Shown here: positions 34,468-43,578 of the stretch, one piece after another
Layout of the letters: every line of letters starts with the position of its first letter
How positions within the stretch are numbered: position 1 is the stretch's first letter
Assembly (NCBI RefSeq): GCF_022601875.1
Contig: NZ_JAKVIP010000023.1
Coordinates: 1 to 64,000, forward strand
DNA from: Chryseobacterium sp. SSA4.19
GTDB taxonomy: Bacteria > Bacteroidota > Bacteroidia > Flavobacteriales > Weeksellaceae
Direction of reading: 5' to 3'
Length of the DNA stretch: 64,000 bases
Notes under the pieces: generated by a model
Databases searched by the model: none
Told to the model about the DNA's origin: nothing
Seen by the model: the letters and a program-made list of their open reading frames with translations, nothing else
Made by a program: the position numbers and the translations under genes

Positions 34468-34489
34468 TTTTCAGATAAATTAAACTGAC

Positions 34490-35515
34490 GTGAAGAAAAT
34501 GCTGATTACGGGTTTGGCCAGCTCTCTATTGCTGGTTTCCTGTAAAAATGATGAAAAGATTCTTGATGCTCTCGCAGACTATAACCATGTAATGGAAGAG
34601 AAGGGGTATCATTTCGGCGATAGATTAACACTTCCGAAAGAAGTGACGGATAATGCAGAAAGTATCTTCATTAGCTTTGGGGATAAAGAAACTTCTGATT
34701 TAAAGATTGATCGAAAATTTTTTGAGTTTGGAGATAATAAAGTGACTTTTCAGATTAAAACCAAAGGTGGCGAAACTCTGAACCAGGATGCGACTATCAA
34801 TGTTTTTACGAAAACGCGGGAGCAGAACATCCCTTATGAGATCATTGCAGAATATCCCCACGATCCGAAAAATTTTGTAGAAGGCTTCTTTCTTGACGGA
34901 AATACGGTGTATGAAAGTGACGGTATGAAGGGTGAGTCTCAATTAATAAAATATACATTGGGAAATACAGTTCCTGCTCTGACTGAAAAACAGTCGCAGG
35001 AAATTTTTTCAGAAGGCTGCGCTGTGGTTGGCGATAAAATCTATCAGCTGACTTATCAGAACAAAATAGGTTTTATTTACGATAAAAATACATATAAGAA
35101 AGTTTCAGAATTTGATTTGCCTGATGAATTCGCAGAAGGCTGGGGACTGACGTATGACGGAAAAAATCTGATTGCCGATACCGGTTCAAACGATCTATAT
35201 TTTTTAGACGTCAATAATCCTTCTAAAGTGGTGAAAAAAGTTCCTGTTGGCGGAAATAAAGAAGTGTATAACCAGATTAATGAATTGGAATACCACAACG
35301 GATTTATTTATGCCAATGTCTGGCATACTCCATATGTTTTAAAAATAGATCCGGCGTCGGGAGAAGTTACGGGAAAGTTTGACTTTACAGAAATTACCGC
35401 AAAAAATACCGGGGATAACAGCGAACACGTTCTAAACGGAATTGCTTTTAAAGGTGATAACATGCTGGTAACCGGGAAGAACTGGCCGGCCATATATGAA
35501 GTGGCTCTTAAATAA
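34490..35515 (+). CDS. Glutaminyl-peptide cyclotransferase lipoprotein, copy 2
   Basis: A 341-residue paralogue of the preceding gene with the same architecture (lipobox LLVSC, C18; immunoglobulin-like part; propeller). It shares long blocks, such as DNAESIFISFGDKETSDLK in place of DDAESISISFGDKETSSLT, and ends with LNGIAFKGDNMLVTGKNW. I start it at GTG 34490, which gives MKKMLITGLASSLLLVSC and aligns with copy 1. The alternative is ATG at 34499, three residues later. Active-site positions could not be checked, but both copies look intact. A split role for different substrates is possible. Confidence 0.88.
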   Translation: MKKMLITGLASSLLLVSCKNDEKILDALADYNHVMEEKGYHFGDRLTLPKEVTDNAESIFISFGDKETSDLKIDRKFFEFGDNKVTFQIKTKGGETLNQDATINVFTKTREQNIPYEIIAEYPHDPKNFVEGFFLDGNTVYESDGMKGESQLIKYTLGNTVPALTEKQSQEIFSEGCAVVGDKIYQLTYQNKIGFIYDKNTYKKVSEFDLPDEFAEGWGLTYDGKNLIADTGSNDLYFLDVNNPSKVVKKVPVGGNKEVYNQINELEYHNGFIYANVWHTPYVLKIDPASGEVTGKFDFTEITAKNTGDNSEHVLNGIAFKGDNMLVTGKNWPAIYEVALK

Positions 35516-35601
35516 TTAAAATTGAATATACTTCTGTTGCGTAACATAAAAATCAGTAAATTGGCTGCATATCTGAAAAGATACTTCTTTAGTACAACAA
35601 G

Positions 35602-36579
35602 TTGAGAGGATTACATTTAATATTCATATTGCTTTTCTGTTCATTGTCTGCACAGAAGGCACTTCCGTTAGATACTTTGAAACTGAAAGAGGCTAAGGAT
35701 ATGCTGGCCGATGATTACGGAAACCTGTATATTTACAAAAATAAAGATTTCAGTTTAACGAAATATGATTCTTTAGGAAAGCAGCTTGGGCAGATGATGC
35801 TTACCGTTCCTTACAAAGTACAGTCCGTTCAAAATCCGCTGACCGTTCCCTTGTTTTCTGAAAATGCCCAGGAAATGAAGTTTATTGACCAGAACATGAA
35901 TGAAATCCAGCGCGTGGATTTCAAACATAAGTTCGGTTTCATAAGAATGGCATATGCCGAAGATCTGCAGCAGCTATGGCTGTTGGATGACAGTACAAAA
36001 CGTTTGATCCAGTATAATTTCAGGAATGAAACGATCATCAATTCTTATCCGTTTGACGCAAGTTTTGATGAGCTTTCGGACCTTTTGGTATATGAAAACA
36101 GGATCTATATTCTGACAAAAAAACAATTCAGGGTCTATACTTTTAAATTCGAGAAAATCTTTGAGGCTGATATTGAGAACGGGAAACGCTTCAGAAGAGA
36201 AAATGAATCCATCCTGGTGGTTACTGATAATTCGATTGTAAAATATATTACTGAAAAGGAAATGCTGAAGATTTTTAGCGATCCCGAAGCACGGATTGTG
36301 GATAAAAACACACTTTCTTATTTTGAAATCAAAGCCAACAAACTTTATCTTTACAGCCTTGAAAAACCTCAGCAGACCGAATCTCGGACAGAACCTGATC
36401 CGAAGCAGAAAGATACCGAGCAGGAGGTAGAACGATCAGCAGAGAAACCTGAAGAGCAAGACAGCCCGGAAGAAAAGTTGGAGAAAAAAACAGAAGAGAT
36501 CGAAAGCAAAAACCCTGCAGAGAGTTCATTGCAGAAGCTCATTGAAGATTCATCAGAACTGCAGTCTGCCGGTGTTTAA
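35602..36579 (+). CDS. Secreted protein with acidic/lysine-rich tail, TTG start
   Basis: A 325-residue exported protein of unknown family. The only possible start preserving its signal peptide is TTG at 35602 (MRGLHLIFILLFCSLSAQK); a TAG stop lies 12 bp upstream in frame, and the next ATG would delete the signal. The middle (about 30-255) has propeller-like repeats (MLADDYGNLYIYKN, LQQLWLLDDSTKRLIQYN, LLVYENRIYILTKKQ). The last 70 residues are low complexity, rich in E, K, P and S. It follows the cyclotransferase pair by 86 bp and precedes the deoxynucleoside kinase by 32 bp, but the connection is unclear. Confidence 0.75.
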   Translation: MRGLHLIFILLFCSLSAQKALPLDTLKLKEAKDMLADDYGNLYIYKNKDFSLTKYDSLGKQLGQMMLTVPYKVQSVQNPLTVPLFSENAQEMKFIDQNMNEIQRVDFKHKFGFIRMAYAEDLQQLWLLDDSTKRLIQYNFRNETIINSYPFDASFDELSDLLVYENRIYILTKKQFRVYTFKFEKIFEADIENGKRFRRENESILVVTDNSIVKYITEKEMLKIFSDPEARIVDKNTLSYFEIKANKLYLYSLEKPQQTESRTEPDPKQKDTEQEVERSAEKPEEQDSPEEKLEKKTEEIESKNPAESSLQKLIEDSSELQSAGV

Positions 36580-36611
36580 TTATTTATCAACATTATAATA
36601 GTAAGGGAAAT

Positions 36612-37226
36612 ATGCATATTGCAGTTACAGGGAACATTGGTGCAGGCAAAACAACATTAACGACTATGCTATCGAAGCATTACGGCTGGGATGCCCAGTT
36701 TGAAGATGTGGATCACAATCCTTATCTGGAAGATTTTTACGCAGACATGAGCAAATGGAGCTTTGCCCTGCAGATCTATTTTCTCGGAAGCCGTTTCCGT
36801 CAGGTCAAGGAAATCAGGGAAAGCGGTAAAAACATCATTCAGGACCGCACGATCTATGAAGATGCCCATATTTTCGCAGAAAACCTGAATGATATGAACC
36901 TTCTGTCCGACCGCGATTTTAATAATTATTTGGCTGTTTTCAGTCTGATGAAATCATTCGTTTCCGCGCCCGACCTTCTGATTTACCTTAAATCCGATGT
37001 CCCTAATCTGGTAAAAAAGATTTATAAAAGAGGAAGAGAATATGAAGCCTCCATCAGTATCGAATATCTTTCCAAGCTGAATCAGAAATATGAAAAATGG
37101 ATTTCCAGTTATACGGAAGGTAAATTGCTGATCATTGAAGTGGATGACCTGGACTTTGTTGAAAAGCCTGAAGACTTCGGGTTTATTCTGGAAAAAATAG
37201 AAGGCGAGCTGAACGGACTGTTTTAA
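36612..37226 (+). CDS. Deoxynucleoside kinase
   Basis: A 204-residue cytosolic kinase of the dNK/dCK/dGK family, which phosphorylates salvaged deoxynucleosides with ATP. The P-loop GNIGAGKT is at 7-14. The catalytic DR motif appears in IIQDRTIYEDAHIF. LIYLKSDVPNLVKKIYKRGREYEASI holds the lid region with an arginine cluster, and the C-terminal ELLIIEVDDLDF-type strand closes the fold. Length fits the bacterial family. The specific base preference cannot be told from sequence. Confidence 0.9.
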   Translation: MHIAVTGNIGAGKTTLTTMLSKHYGWDAQFEDVDHNPYLEDFYADMSKWSFALQIYFLGSRFRQVKEIRESGKNIIQDRTIYEDAHIFAENLNDMNLLSDRDFNNYLAVFSLMKSFVSAPDLLIYLKSDVPNLVKKIYKRGREYEASISIEYLSKLNQKYEKWISSYTEGKLLIIEVDDLDFVEKPEDFGFILEKIEGELNGLF

Positions 37227-37309
37227 ACAAACAGGTGGAATAGCTTTTATCGTAAGCCGATTCTTTCTATCTTTACTGTACCTAAATTTAATATTAAAAA
37301 CAATTGAAG

Positions 37310-37660
37310 ATGTTAGTAAAAGTTTTACATAATGGCAATTGTTCAAAATCCAATGCGGTTTTGGAGTATCTTGATGAAAACGGAGTTCCGTTTGAGATGA
37401 TTAATATGATAGAAGAACCGTTAAGTGTTTTGGAGATTAAAACGGTTTTAAAGAAAATGAATGAGAATGTTTTTCATATTATCAGAAAATCTGAAAAACT
37501 GTATATGGAAAAGTTTGCCGGTAAAGATTTGTCTGAAGAAGAATGGATCCAGATTTTATCGGAAAATCCATCCTTAATCCAAAGGCCTATTCTCATCAAG
37601 GGATCTGTAGCCATGTTGGGAAGGCCTATTGAAAATGTGAAATTTTTTATTGAAAAATAA
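37310..37660 (+). CDS. ArsC/Spx-family protein
   Basis: A 116-residue thioredoxin-fold protein of the arsenate-reductase family. I use the ATG at 37310 (MLVKVLHNGNCSKSN) rather than TTG at 37304. C11 is the conserved cysteine of the HNGNCSKS loop, and QRPILIKGSVAMLGRP near the C-terminus carries the RP motif that follows a cis-proline. The set resembles glutaredoxin-dependent ArsC proteins. No other arsenic genes are near, so a general redox role or a Spx-like role cannot be excluded. A bidirectional terminator follows. Confidence 0.85.
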   Translation: MLVKVLHNGNCSKSNAVLEYLDENGVPFEMINMIEEPLSVLEIKTVLKKMNENVFHIIRKSEKLYMEKFAGKDLSEEEWIQILSENPSLIQRPILIKGSVAMLGRPIENVKFFIEK

Positions 37661-37682
37661 ATCATAACCCAGTATAGAAAAC

Positions 37683-37710
37683 AAAAAGTCAGCACTCATG
37701 CTGACTTTTT
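37683..37710. terminator. Bidirectional terminator between arsC-like gene and DUF493 gene
   Basis: AAAAAGTCAGCA and TGCTGACTTTTT form a 12-bp perfect stem around loop CTCA. It carries T runs on both strands and lies between convergent genes (37660 plus, 37734 minus), so it can stop transcription from either side. Confidence 0.88.
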
Positions 37711-37733
37711 ATGTTCTAAAACAGATTTATTTT

Positions 37734-38039
37734 CTATAACAGAATAACATTTTCTATTTTTGCTACTTCTTTATAAATTTTAACGACCTGATCGGCATCC
37801 AAAACAAATGCATTGATATTGCACGCCGTATATTTCCCGTTTTTGCTCTCACGGTTCCCCAATGTAAATTTGATACCGTCGAAAACTTTATAAATCTCTG
37901 TCAGTTTTGCCTCGTCCGTAGGAATAATAAATTTAAATAAATAATCTTCCGGAAAGTCATGATGACCCTCCAGTTTTTCCTTTAAAGATTTGTAAAAATC
38001 TTCAGGATTCGCATGCTGGTTCCCTTGTAATATGTCCAT
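37734..38039 (-). CDS. DUF493 (YbeD-like) protein
   Basis: A 101-residue small cytosolic protein. The order of segments, DFPEDYLFKFIIPTDEAKLTEIYKVF then SKNGKYTACNINAFVLDADQVVKIYKEVAKIENVILL, fits DUF493, an ACT-like ferredoxin fold. In E. coli YbeD lies between dacA and lipB; no such neighbours are seen here. It follows the DUF4197 gene by 41 bp on the same strand and may share its transcript. Its function is unknown, with a possible regulatory ligand-binding role. Confidence 0.82.
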   Translation of the reverse strand: MDILQGNQHANPEDFYKSLKEKLEGHHDFPEDYLFKFIIPTDEAKLTEIYKVFDGIKFTLGNRESKNGKYTACNINAFVLDADQVVKIYKEVAKIENVILL

Positions 38040-38080
38040 CTACCAATTTTAAAATTACATTAAATATACTGAAGATTTTT

Positions 38081-38758
38081 CTATTTTCCAAGTGGCCCTA
38101 AAAGCGACTGTGAGTTTTCGATCTCGTAATTTTCAATGATATTGAACATTCCGTTAACCAATTGCTCGGAAGCGAGCTGTGTTAAGCCTCCGGAATTTAC
38201 GGTAGTCTTATTTCCTCCTAATAAACTTCCCAGTAAATTGCTTCCTGCTAATGCTGTATTAATGCTTTTGACAATACCGTATTGATTGAGCTGCTCATCT
38301 ACTTTCGGTGCAATAGCTGCAATCAGTTGTTGTGACGTTTTTTCTTTGAGAATCTGAGTGGCCGTTCCTTTCTCTCCCTGGATAATCCTCGTTACATCCT
38401 GTGCATTCAGACTATTTACCGCACCAACCAGAATAGGCTTCGAGATGTTAACGGTGTAAACGGCAGCGTCAGCAATATAAGCTCTTTCTTTTGCTACCAG
38501 CGAAGGTGCAATCTTCTCAAGCATAGAATTGATTTCCCTTAATTGTTTGGGAAGCGCTTTGTCTACCATATTATTTTGTAGAAATGCCTCCCTGTTGCTG
38601 TAAATACCTACGCCTTTATCAATTCCGTTTAAAAGAAATCGTTTAATAATTGACAGGCCTAAATCTGTAGTCGCTAATGTTGTGCATGATTGTATCGTGG
38701 TATTGATAACAGCTCCCGTTCCTAAAATCAAAACAGCAGCAATAATATATTTTTTCAT
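38081..38758 (-). CDS. DUF4197 exported protein
   Basis: A 225-residue exported protein. The N-terminus has a hydrophobic signal (about 4-20) with a cysteine at C25, not in a strict lipobox (TIQSC), so lipidation is possible. The remainder fits DUF4197: GLSIIKRFLLNGIDKGVGIY, LPKQLREINSMLEKIAPSLV, YIADAAVYTVNISKPILVGAVNSL, and GEKGTATQILKEKTSQQL. It is helical and its function is unknown. It is divergent from the SusC gene with a 449-bp gap. Confidence 0.82.
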   Translation of the reverse strand: MKKYIIAAVLILGTGAVINTTIQSCTTLATTDLGLSIIKRFLLNGIDKGVGIYSNREAFLQNNMVDKALPKQLREINSMLEKIAPSLVAKERAYIADAAVYTVNISKPILVGAVNSLNAQDVTRIIQGEKGTATQILKEKTSQQLIAAIAPKVDEQLNQYGIVKSINTALAGSNLLGSLLGGNKTTVNSGGLTQLASEQLVNGMFNIIENYEIENSQSLLGPLGK

Positions 38759-39207
38759 TGATATTGATTAAAATGTAAATACTTTCAAATAATGAACCAA
38801 ATGTAAGAATAACAATTATTTTAACAAATTTTAAAGAAATGTTAATACGATAATATTAAATTGATATGCTTGAACATTCATTAAGCGTGAGTGGTTTTTT
38901 ATGATAAGCAAAATATAAAATAATTCATTTTAACTGTATTCACTACTATAATTCAGTATTGTAAGTCCTTGTTATAAATAGAGTTATTTTTGATAATTCC
39001 CTAAAATAGAGTTAATAAAACCATTATTTATCAGACTTGTTTTAATTAACATAACCGTAAAATAATTAAGTGAAATTAACATTATTGAAGATATTTTTAT
39101 AATTTTGAACAATGTCTTTTTATGAGAATAAGTAACATTCGGTAAAAAGTCTTTTAAGATTAGTTTCTTTTGAAGAAAATTTGATTGTACGAATAAAATT
39201 AAACTAT
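38759..39207. other. Divergent intergenic region upstream of susC
   Basis: A 449-bp AT-rich region between DUF4197 (minus) and SusC (plus). A TAATTTTG box at 39100-39107 could be a -7 element for susC, but no -33 box lies at the right spacing. No open frame of interest was found, and no ECF sigma, anti-sigma or SusR-type regulator is encoded beside the locus. Confidence 0.4.
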
Positions 39208-42054
39208 ATGAAACAAAGTGATTTAAAGTATTCATGTCTCATTGCTGTTCTCTACTTCGGGATGAACGTCAATGCGCAGACTACACCCCGTGACACTGTT
39301 GCCAAAGAGCAGAAGATTGAGGAGGTGGTGATGATTGGATATGGTAGCAGGAAAAAGGTGGATAATACCACTTCAATCAGCTCTATTAGTGCAGAGGAAG
39401 TAACAAGAACGAAAGTATTAAATGCATCGCAAGCCATTCAGGGTAAAGCTGCGGGAGTACAAGTAATAGCATCCGATGCCCCTGGTTCTAGACCAACAGT
39501 GATGATTAGAGGTTTAGGTACTGTACTGGGTGGTAGAACACCATTATATGTAGTAGATGGAATGTTTACCGATAATATTAATAATATCAATTCTAATGAT
39601 ATTTTAACTTATGATGTATTAAAAGATGCTGCAGCATTAGCTATTTATGGTAACAGAGCAGCAAATGGAGTTATTATCATTACGACTAAAAGTGGTAAAG
39701 GAAAGTTAAACGTTTCTTATGATGGTTTAGTTGGAATTAGAACTCCTTTGAGAACCATTAAAATGGCAAACGCTTCTGAATTTGCTAATTATAATAATGC
39801 TGGAAAATCAAGTAAATATTTGAATCCTGATCAACCTTATAATACAGATTGGTTTAAAGAAATTACAAGAACAGGTATTTACAACCAACATAATGTTTCT
39901 ATTTCTGGCTCTTCAGAAGCGGCAAAATATTTCTTGAGTTTAGGAAATTATGATGAAGAATCAATTCTTAAAGGAACTAAGTATAATAGAACTACAGTAA
40001 GAACTAATAACGAATTCAGACTTAGTAAAAAAATAAGACTTAGTCAGACTCTAAGTGCTACTTTTACAAATGACACCCCAAAATCATTTGGTATTTTCAC
40101 AAGTGCATATAAACAATCTCCATTGGTTCCTGTATATTACCCGAATGGAAAGTATGGTCAGCCAATTTACAATCCTGCCACAGGTAATATTGGTTATGTA
40201 GGAAGCAGATTTAATGATGTAGGTAATCCTGTAATGCAGCTTGCTTATGATAATCAGAAAGGGAAAAACTTTTTATTGCAAGGTGGTTTAAAGCTAGACA
40301 TTGATATTGTTAAAGATTTAAAATTCACATCTCAGTTTAGTGGAGAGTATAACAATTATAAATACTATAATTTTGTTAATTCTAAAGCTTTTTGGTTAGA
40401 CAGTGATCCGATGAGAGTAGATAGTCAATACTCTGCAACATCGCCATTAACAAGACTGACGAATAGAACTGAAAACTATTACAATTGGTTACTTAATAAT
40501 TATTTGACCTATAGTAAGAAATTCGGAAATCATGACATCGAAATTGTAGCGGGTACAGAGGCTTCTGTAATGAATGGTCTTGAAAAATTAGTCATCAATA
40601 GGCAAAATGTTCCTGTTTCAGAAGACTATTGGAATCTTGATGGAGTTGATTATTATGGAAATTTATTTAGTGATAATACCACCAAAGCTATTGAATCAGT
40701 AAAAGGCAATAGAAACACGACAACTTCTTATTTTGGAAGGTTTCAGTACAAATTTATGAACCGTTATTTATTAAGTGGGACTGTAAGAAGAGACGGATCT
40801 TCTCAGTTTGCAGAAGGTCATAGATGGGGAACTTTCCCTTCTTTTGGTGCAGGTTGGATTGTATCGGAAGAAGATTTTATGAAAGGAGGATTTTTTAATA
40901 TGTTAAAACTTAGAGGGGGATGGGGTAGATTAGGTAATCAAAAAGTTCCTTTAAATTACTTACCTCTCTCATCAGGAGCTACGTATAATTATGGATATGG
41001 CTCTTCAGCAGTAAGCAATGGTATTACAGTGAATCAAGGATATGATCCGAATTTAGGTTGGGAAGTTACCGAAGAAACATCTTTAGGGCTGGATTTTGGA
41101 ATCTTAAATAATAGATTAACGGGTACTTTTGATGTTTATAACAGAAAAACAGAAAATCTTATTTTAGCAGTAGTTCCATATTTAGGAACAGGTATTGCTG
41201 ATGTGAATTACTCACACATGGGAAGTGTAGTAAACAAAGGTGCAGAAGTTAGTTTAAACTGGTCCGATAAAGTAGGTGAAGACTTCTCGTACTCTATTGG
41301 AGCAAACTATTCTTATAACAAAAATAAACTTGCCAGCATTGATTTATCAAAGCCAGTTTCTCAAATTATAGGTGGAAATTTGGGTAATGGAATAGATACA
41401 AAACTTTTCAATGCCTCTTCAGTAGGGTATGCTTTAGGAAGTTTCTATTTATACGAAGTTGACGGATATGACGCTCAAGGTAATTTGAAATTTAAAGATC
41501 TTAATGGTAACGGAGTAACTGATGGTGGTGATAGACGTTTCTTTGATTCTTATATTCCGAAATCAACATTAGGTGTAAATATTTCTATGGCTTATAAGAA
41601 CTGGGATTTTGCTTTAAATGGTTATGGGGCTTTTGGATTTAAGGTATACAATGGTAAAAAAGCTCAAAGAAATGGAGGAGAAAACGTAGAAGCTTCTGTA
41701 GCGAATGATTTCTGGACACCCACAAATACCAATGCAGCAAACCCTGTAAATCCGTCAAATATTCCTGTTGCATCTAATTTTTATTTAGAGAGTGGAGATT
41801 ATTTTAGAATTAATAACATCTCAGTTGGTTATACATTTAAGAATGTAACGGATTATATGAAATCTATCAAGCTTTATGTAAGTGCTATTAATCCTATAGT
41901 TTTCCAAAAATATTCAGGATATTCTTCAGAATTATCAGGATATAACCCTGCAGATTCTTCAGCAGAAGGAGATCCAAACAAACGTGCGGGGATAGAATTA
42001 GACGCTTATCCTACATTAAGATCTTTTGTATTTGGTGTTAACCTAAATTTTTAA
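39208..42054 (+). CDS. susC: SusC/RagA-family TonB-dependent outer-membrane transporter
   Basis: A 948-residue receptor from the ATG at 39208 (MKQSDLKYSCLIAVLYFG); a TTG start at 39181 would add nine residues in front of the signal peptide and is unlikely. The mature protein opens almost at once with a TonB-box-like KIEEVVMIGYG, then the plug (LNASQAIQGKAAGVQVIASD, RGLGTVLGGRTPLYVVDGMF, KDAAALAIYGNRAANGVIIITTKSG) and a 22-strand barrel to the C-terminus. No carboxypeptidase-like or STN signalling domain precedes the plug. It should import oligosaccharides into the periplasm with SusD, which starts 3 bp later. Codon choice looks more A/T-rich than in the neighbours. Confidence 0.94.
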   Translation: MKQSDLKYSCLIAVLYFGMNVNAQTTPRDTVAKEQKIEEVVMIGYGSRKKVDNTTSISSISAEEVTRTKVLNASQAIQGKAAGVQVIASDAPGSRPTVMIRGLGTVLGGRTPLYVVDGMFTDNINNINSNDILTYDVLKDAAALAIYGNRAANGVIIITTKSGKGKLNVSYDGLVGIRTPLRTIKMANASEFANYNNAGKSSKYLNPDQPYNTDWFKEITRTGIYNQHNVSISGSSEAAKYFLSLGNYDEESILKGTKYNRTTVRTNNEFRLSKKIRLSQTLSATFTNDTPKSFGIFTSAYKQSPLVPVYYPNGKYGQPIYNPATGNIGYVGSRFNDVGNPVMQLAYDNQKGKNFLLQGGLKLDIDIVKDLKFTSQFSGEYNNYKYYNFVNSKAFWLDSDPMRVDSQYSATSPLTRLTNRTENYYNWLLNNYLTYSKKFGNHDIEIVAGTEASVMNGLEKLVINRQNVPVSEDYWNLDGVDYYGNLFSDNTTKAIESVKGNRNTTTSYFGRFQYKFMNRYLLSGTVRRDGSSQFAEGHRWGTFPSFGAGWIVSEEDFMKGGFFNMLKLRGGWGRLGNQKVPLNYLPLSSGATYNYGYGSSAVSNGITVNQGYDPNLGWEVTEETSLGLDFGILNNRLTGTFDVYNRKTENLILAVVPYLGTGIADVNYSHMGSVVNKGAEVSLNWSDKVGEDFSYSIGANYSYNKNKLASIDLSKPVSQIIGGNLGNGIDTKLFNASSVGYALGSFYLYEVDGYDAQGNLKFKDLNGNGVTDGGDRRFFDSYIPKSTLGVNISMAYKNWDFALNGYGAFGFKVYNGKKAQRNGGENVEASVANDFWTPTNTNAANPVNPSNIPVASNFYLESGDYFRINNISVGYTFKNVTDYMKSIKLYVSAINPIVFQKYSGYSSELSGYNPADSSAEGDPNKRAGIELDAYPTLRSFVFGVNLNF

Positions 42055-42057
42055 AAA

Positions 42058-43509
42058 ATGAATAAGAAATATATCGTAGCAGCAGCATTTTTAATTTTAG
42101 GAGCTGTTAATCAAAGTTGTAGTAATGACTTTATTGATGTTTCACCTACAGAAAAAATTCCAGAATCTGCATTAGGTGAAATCTATAATAATAACGAAGG
42201 AGCAAATACTTTAGTAACTTCTATTTATGCTAAGTTCTTAGATTGGAATATGAGTACCTTTGCTTGGATTGGTGTTACCTCAATAGTTTCAGATGATGCA
42301 GATAAAGGTTCAAGCAGTAGTGATTCTGGTTCGGATAAAGATATTTTAGATGCACTGAATTTTACTCCTGCCACTCCTTCATTTAAAGAATTGTTTGCTT
42401 CTAATTATCAAGGAATTAACAGGTGTAACCAAGCGCTAAAATATCTTCCTCAATTAGATAAGGCTGATTCTCAATTACGTGAAAGATTAACTGGTGAAGC
42501 TAAGTTCTTAAGAGCTTTTATGTATTTTACTCTAGTAAGATCTTTCGGTGGAGTACCATTGGTAGATCATGTTCCTGTAACTGGAGTTGAAGCTGATAAG
42601 CTAATGACCCTTACAAGAAAGAGTAAAGAAGATATATATGCTTTTATAGAAAATGATCTTAAAGAAGCTGCTTTAGTTTTGCCGACAGCAACAGGAGGTC
42701 AAAGGGCCACAAAAGGAGCAGCTCATGCATTATTGGCAAAAGTTTATTTGTATCAAAAAAAATGGCAGTTAGCTTTAGACGAATGTAATTTAGTAACAGG
42801 TTATTCATTGACGCCTAATTTCCAGGATATTTATAAAGTTTCAGGCGAAAATAATGCTGAATCCATTTTTGAAATTAATGGAAGCGGAGGAACTGCTGGA
42901 AGAGCTATCCAACAATATAGCCAAGTACAAGGTGCAAGAGGTACTACTGGTTGGGGATGGGGATTTGCAACACCTACTCAAAGTTTGTATGATGCTTACT
43001 CTGCAACGGATACAAGAAGAGATGCAACGATTATCCATAGAAGTATGACTTTGTATGATGGATATTTTGTTGGTCCAAATACAGAAAATAAATTTTATAA
43101 TTATAAAGCTTATTCTTCAAATTATAGAGACCAAGCTTCAACAGATGTAAATATTCGTTATTTAAGATATGCTGAAGTCTTGCTGATCAAAGCTGAAGCA
43201 ATGAACGAATTAGGTCAAACTTCTGCGGCAATTCCTTTCTTGAATCAGGTTAGACAAAGAGCAAATATTGGAAATACACCTGCGGTTTCTCAAACGGATG
43301 TAAGAGCAGATATTTGGAAACAAAGAAGATTAGAACTGGCTTTTGAACACGACAGATGGTTTGATTTAGTTAGGACTGGCCAAGCACAGGCTGCAATGGC
43401 TGCTGACGGTGGCAAAATATTCAAAGTAGGAACACATGAGGTTTTCCCACTTCCACAGGATTTTATCATGGAGGCTGGTGGATTATCGGCTCAAAATCCC
43501 GGCTACTAA
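42058..43509 (+). CDS. susD: SusD/RagB-family glycan-binding lipoprotein
   Basis: A 483-residue surface lipoprotein. The lipidated cysteine is C21 (VNQSCSNDFIDVSP). Typical SusD parts follow: EGANTLVTSIYAKF, NRCNQALKYLP, LTGEAKFLRAFMYFTLVRSFGGVPLVD, ATKGAAHALLAKVYLYQKKWQLALDECN, RYAEVLLIKAEAMNELGQ and the C-terminal HDRWFDLVRTGQA. These make TPR-like helices that lid the SusC barrel and bind glycan. It begins 3 bp after susC, so translation is coupled, and it is followed by a strong terminator at 43525. Expression of the pair relative to the enzymes could therefore differ. Confidence 0.94.
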   Translation: MNKKYIVAAAFLILGAVNQSCSNDFIDVSPTEKIPESALGEIYNNNEGANTLVTSIYAKFLDWNMSTFAWIGVTSIVSDDADKGSSSSDSGSDKDILDALNFTPATPSFKELFASNYQGINRCNQALKYLPQLDKADSQLRERLTGEAKFLRAFMYFTLVRSFGGVPLVDHVPVTGVEADKLMTLTRKSKEDIYAFIENDLKEAALVLPTATGGQRATKGAAHALLAKVYLYQKKWQLALDECNLVTGYSLTPNFQDIYKVSGENNAESIFEINGSGGTAGRAIQQYSQVQGARGTTGWGWGFATPTQSLYDAYSATDTRRDATIIHRSMTLYDGYFVGPNTENKFYNYKAYSSNYRDQASTDVNIRYLRYAEVLLIKAEAMNELGQTSAAIPFLNQVRQRANIGNTPAVSQTDVRADIWKQRRLELAFEHDRWFDLVRTGQAQAAMAADGGKIFKVGTHEVFPLPQDFIMEAGGLSAQNPGY

Positions 43510-43524
43510 AAATAAATATAACTT

Positions 43525-43554
43525 AGAGGAGAATGAAAGTTCTCCTCTTCTTTT
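43525..43554 (+). terminator. Terminator between susD and the GH144 gene
   Basis: AGAGGAGAA and TTCTCCTCT make a perfect 9-bp stem with loop TGAAAG, followed by TCTTTT. It lies just after the susD stop codon. Partial read-through would give less enzyme than SusCD transcript, a pattern common in such loci. Confidence 0.78.
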
Positions 43555-43578
43555 AGTATTTCGTTTAAAAATGTTACA

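Noticed and set aside
39181..39207. TTG start for SusC nine residues upstream
   Set aside because: It would put polar residues before the signal peptide; the ATG at 39208 gives a normal signal sequence.
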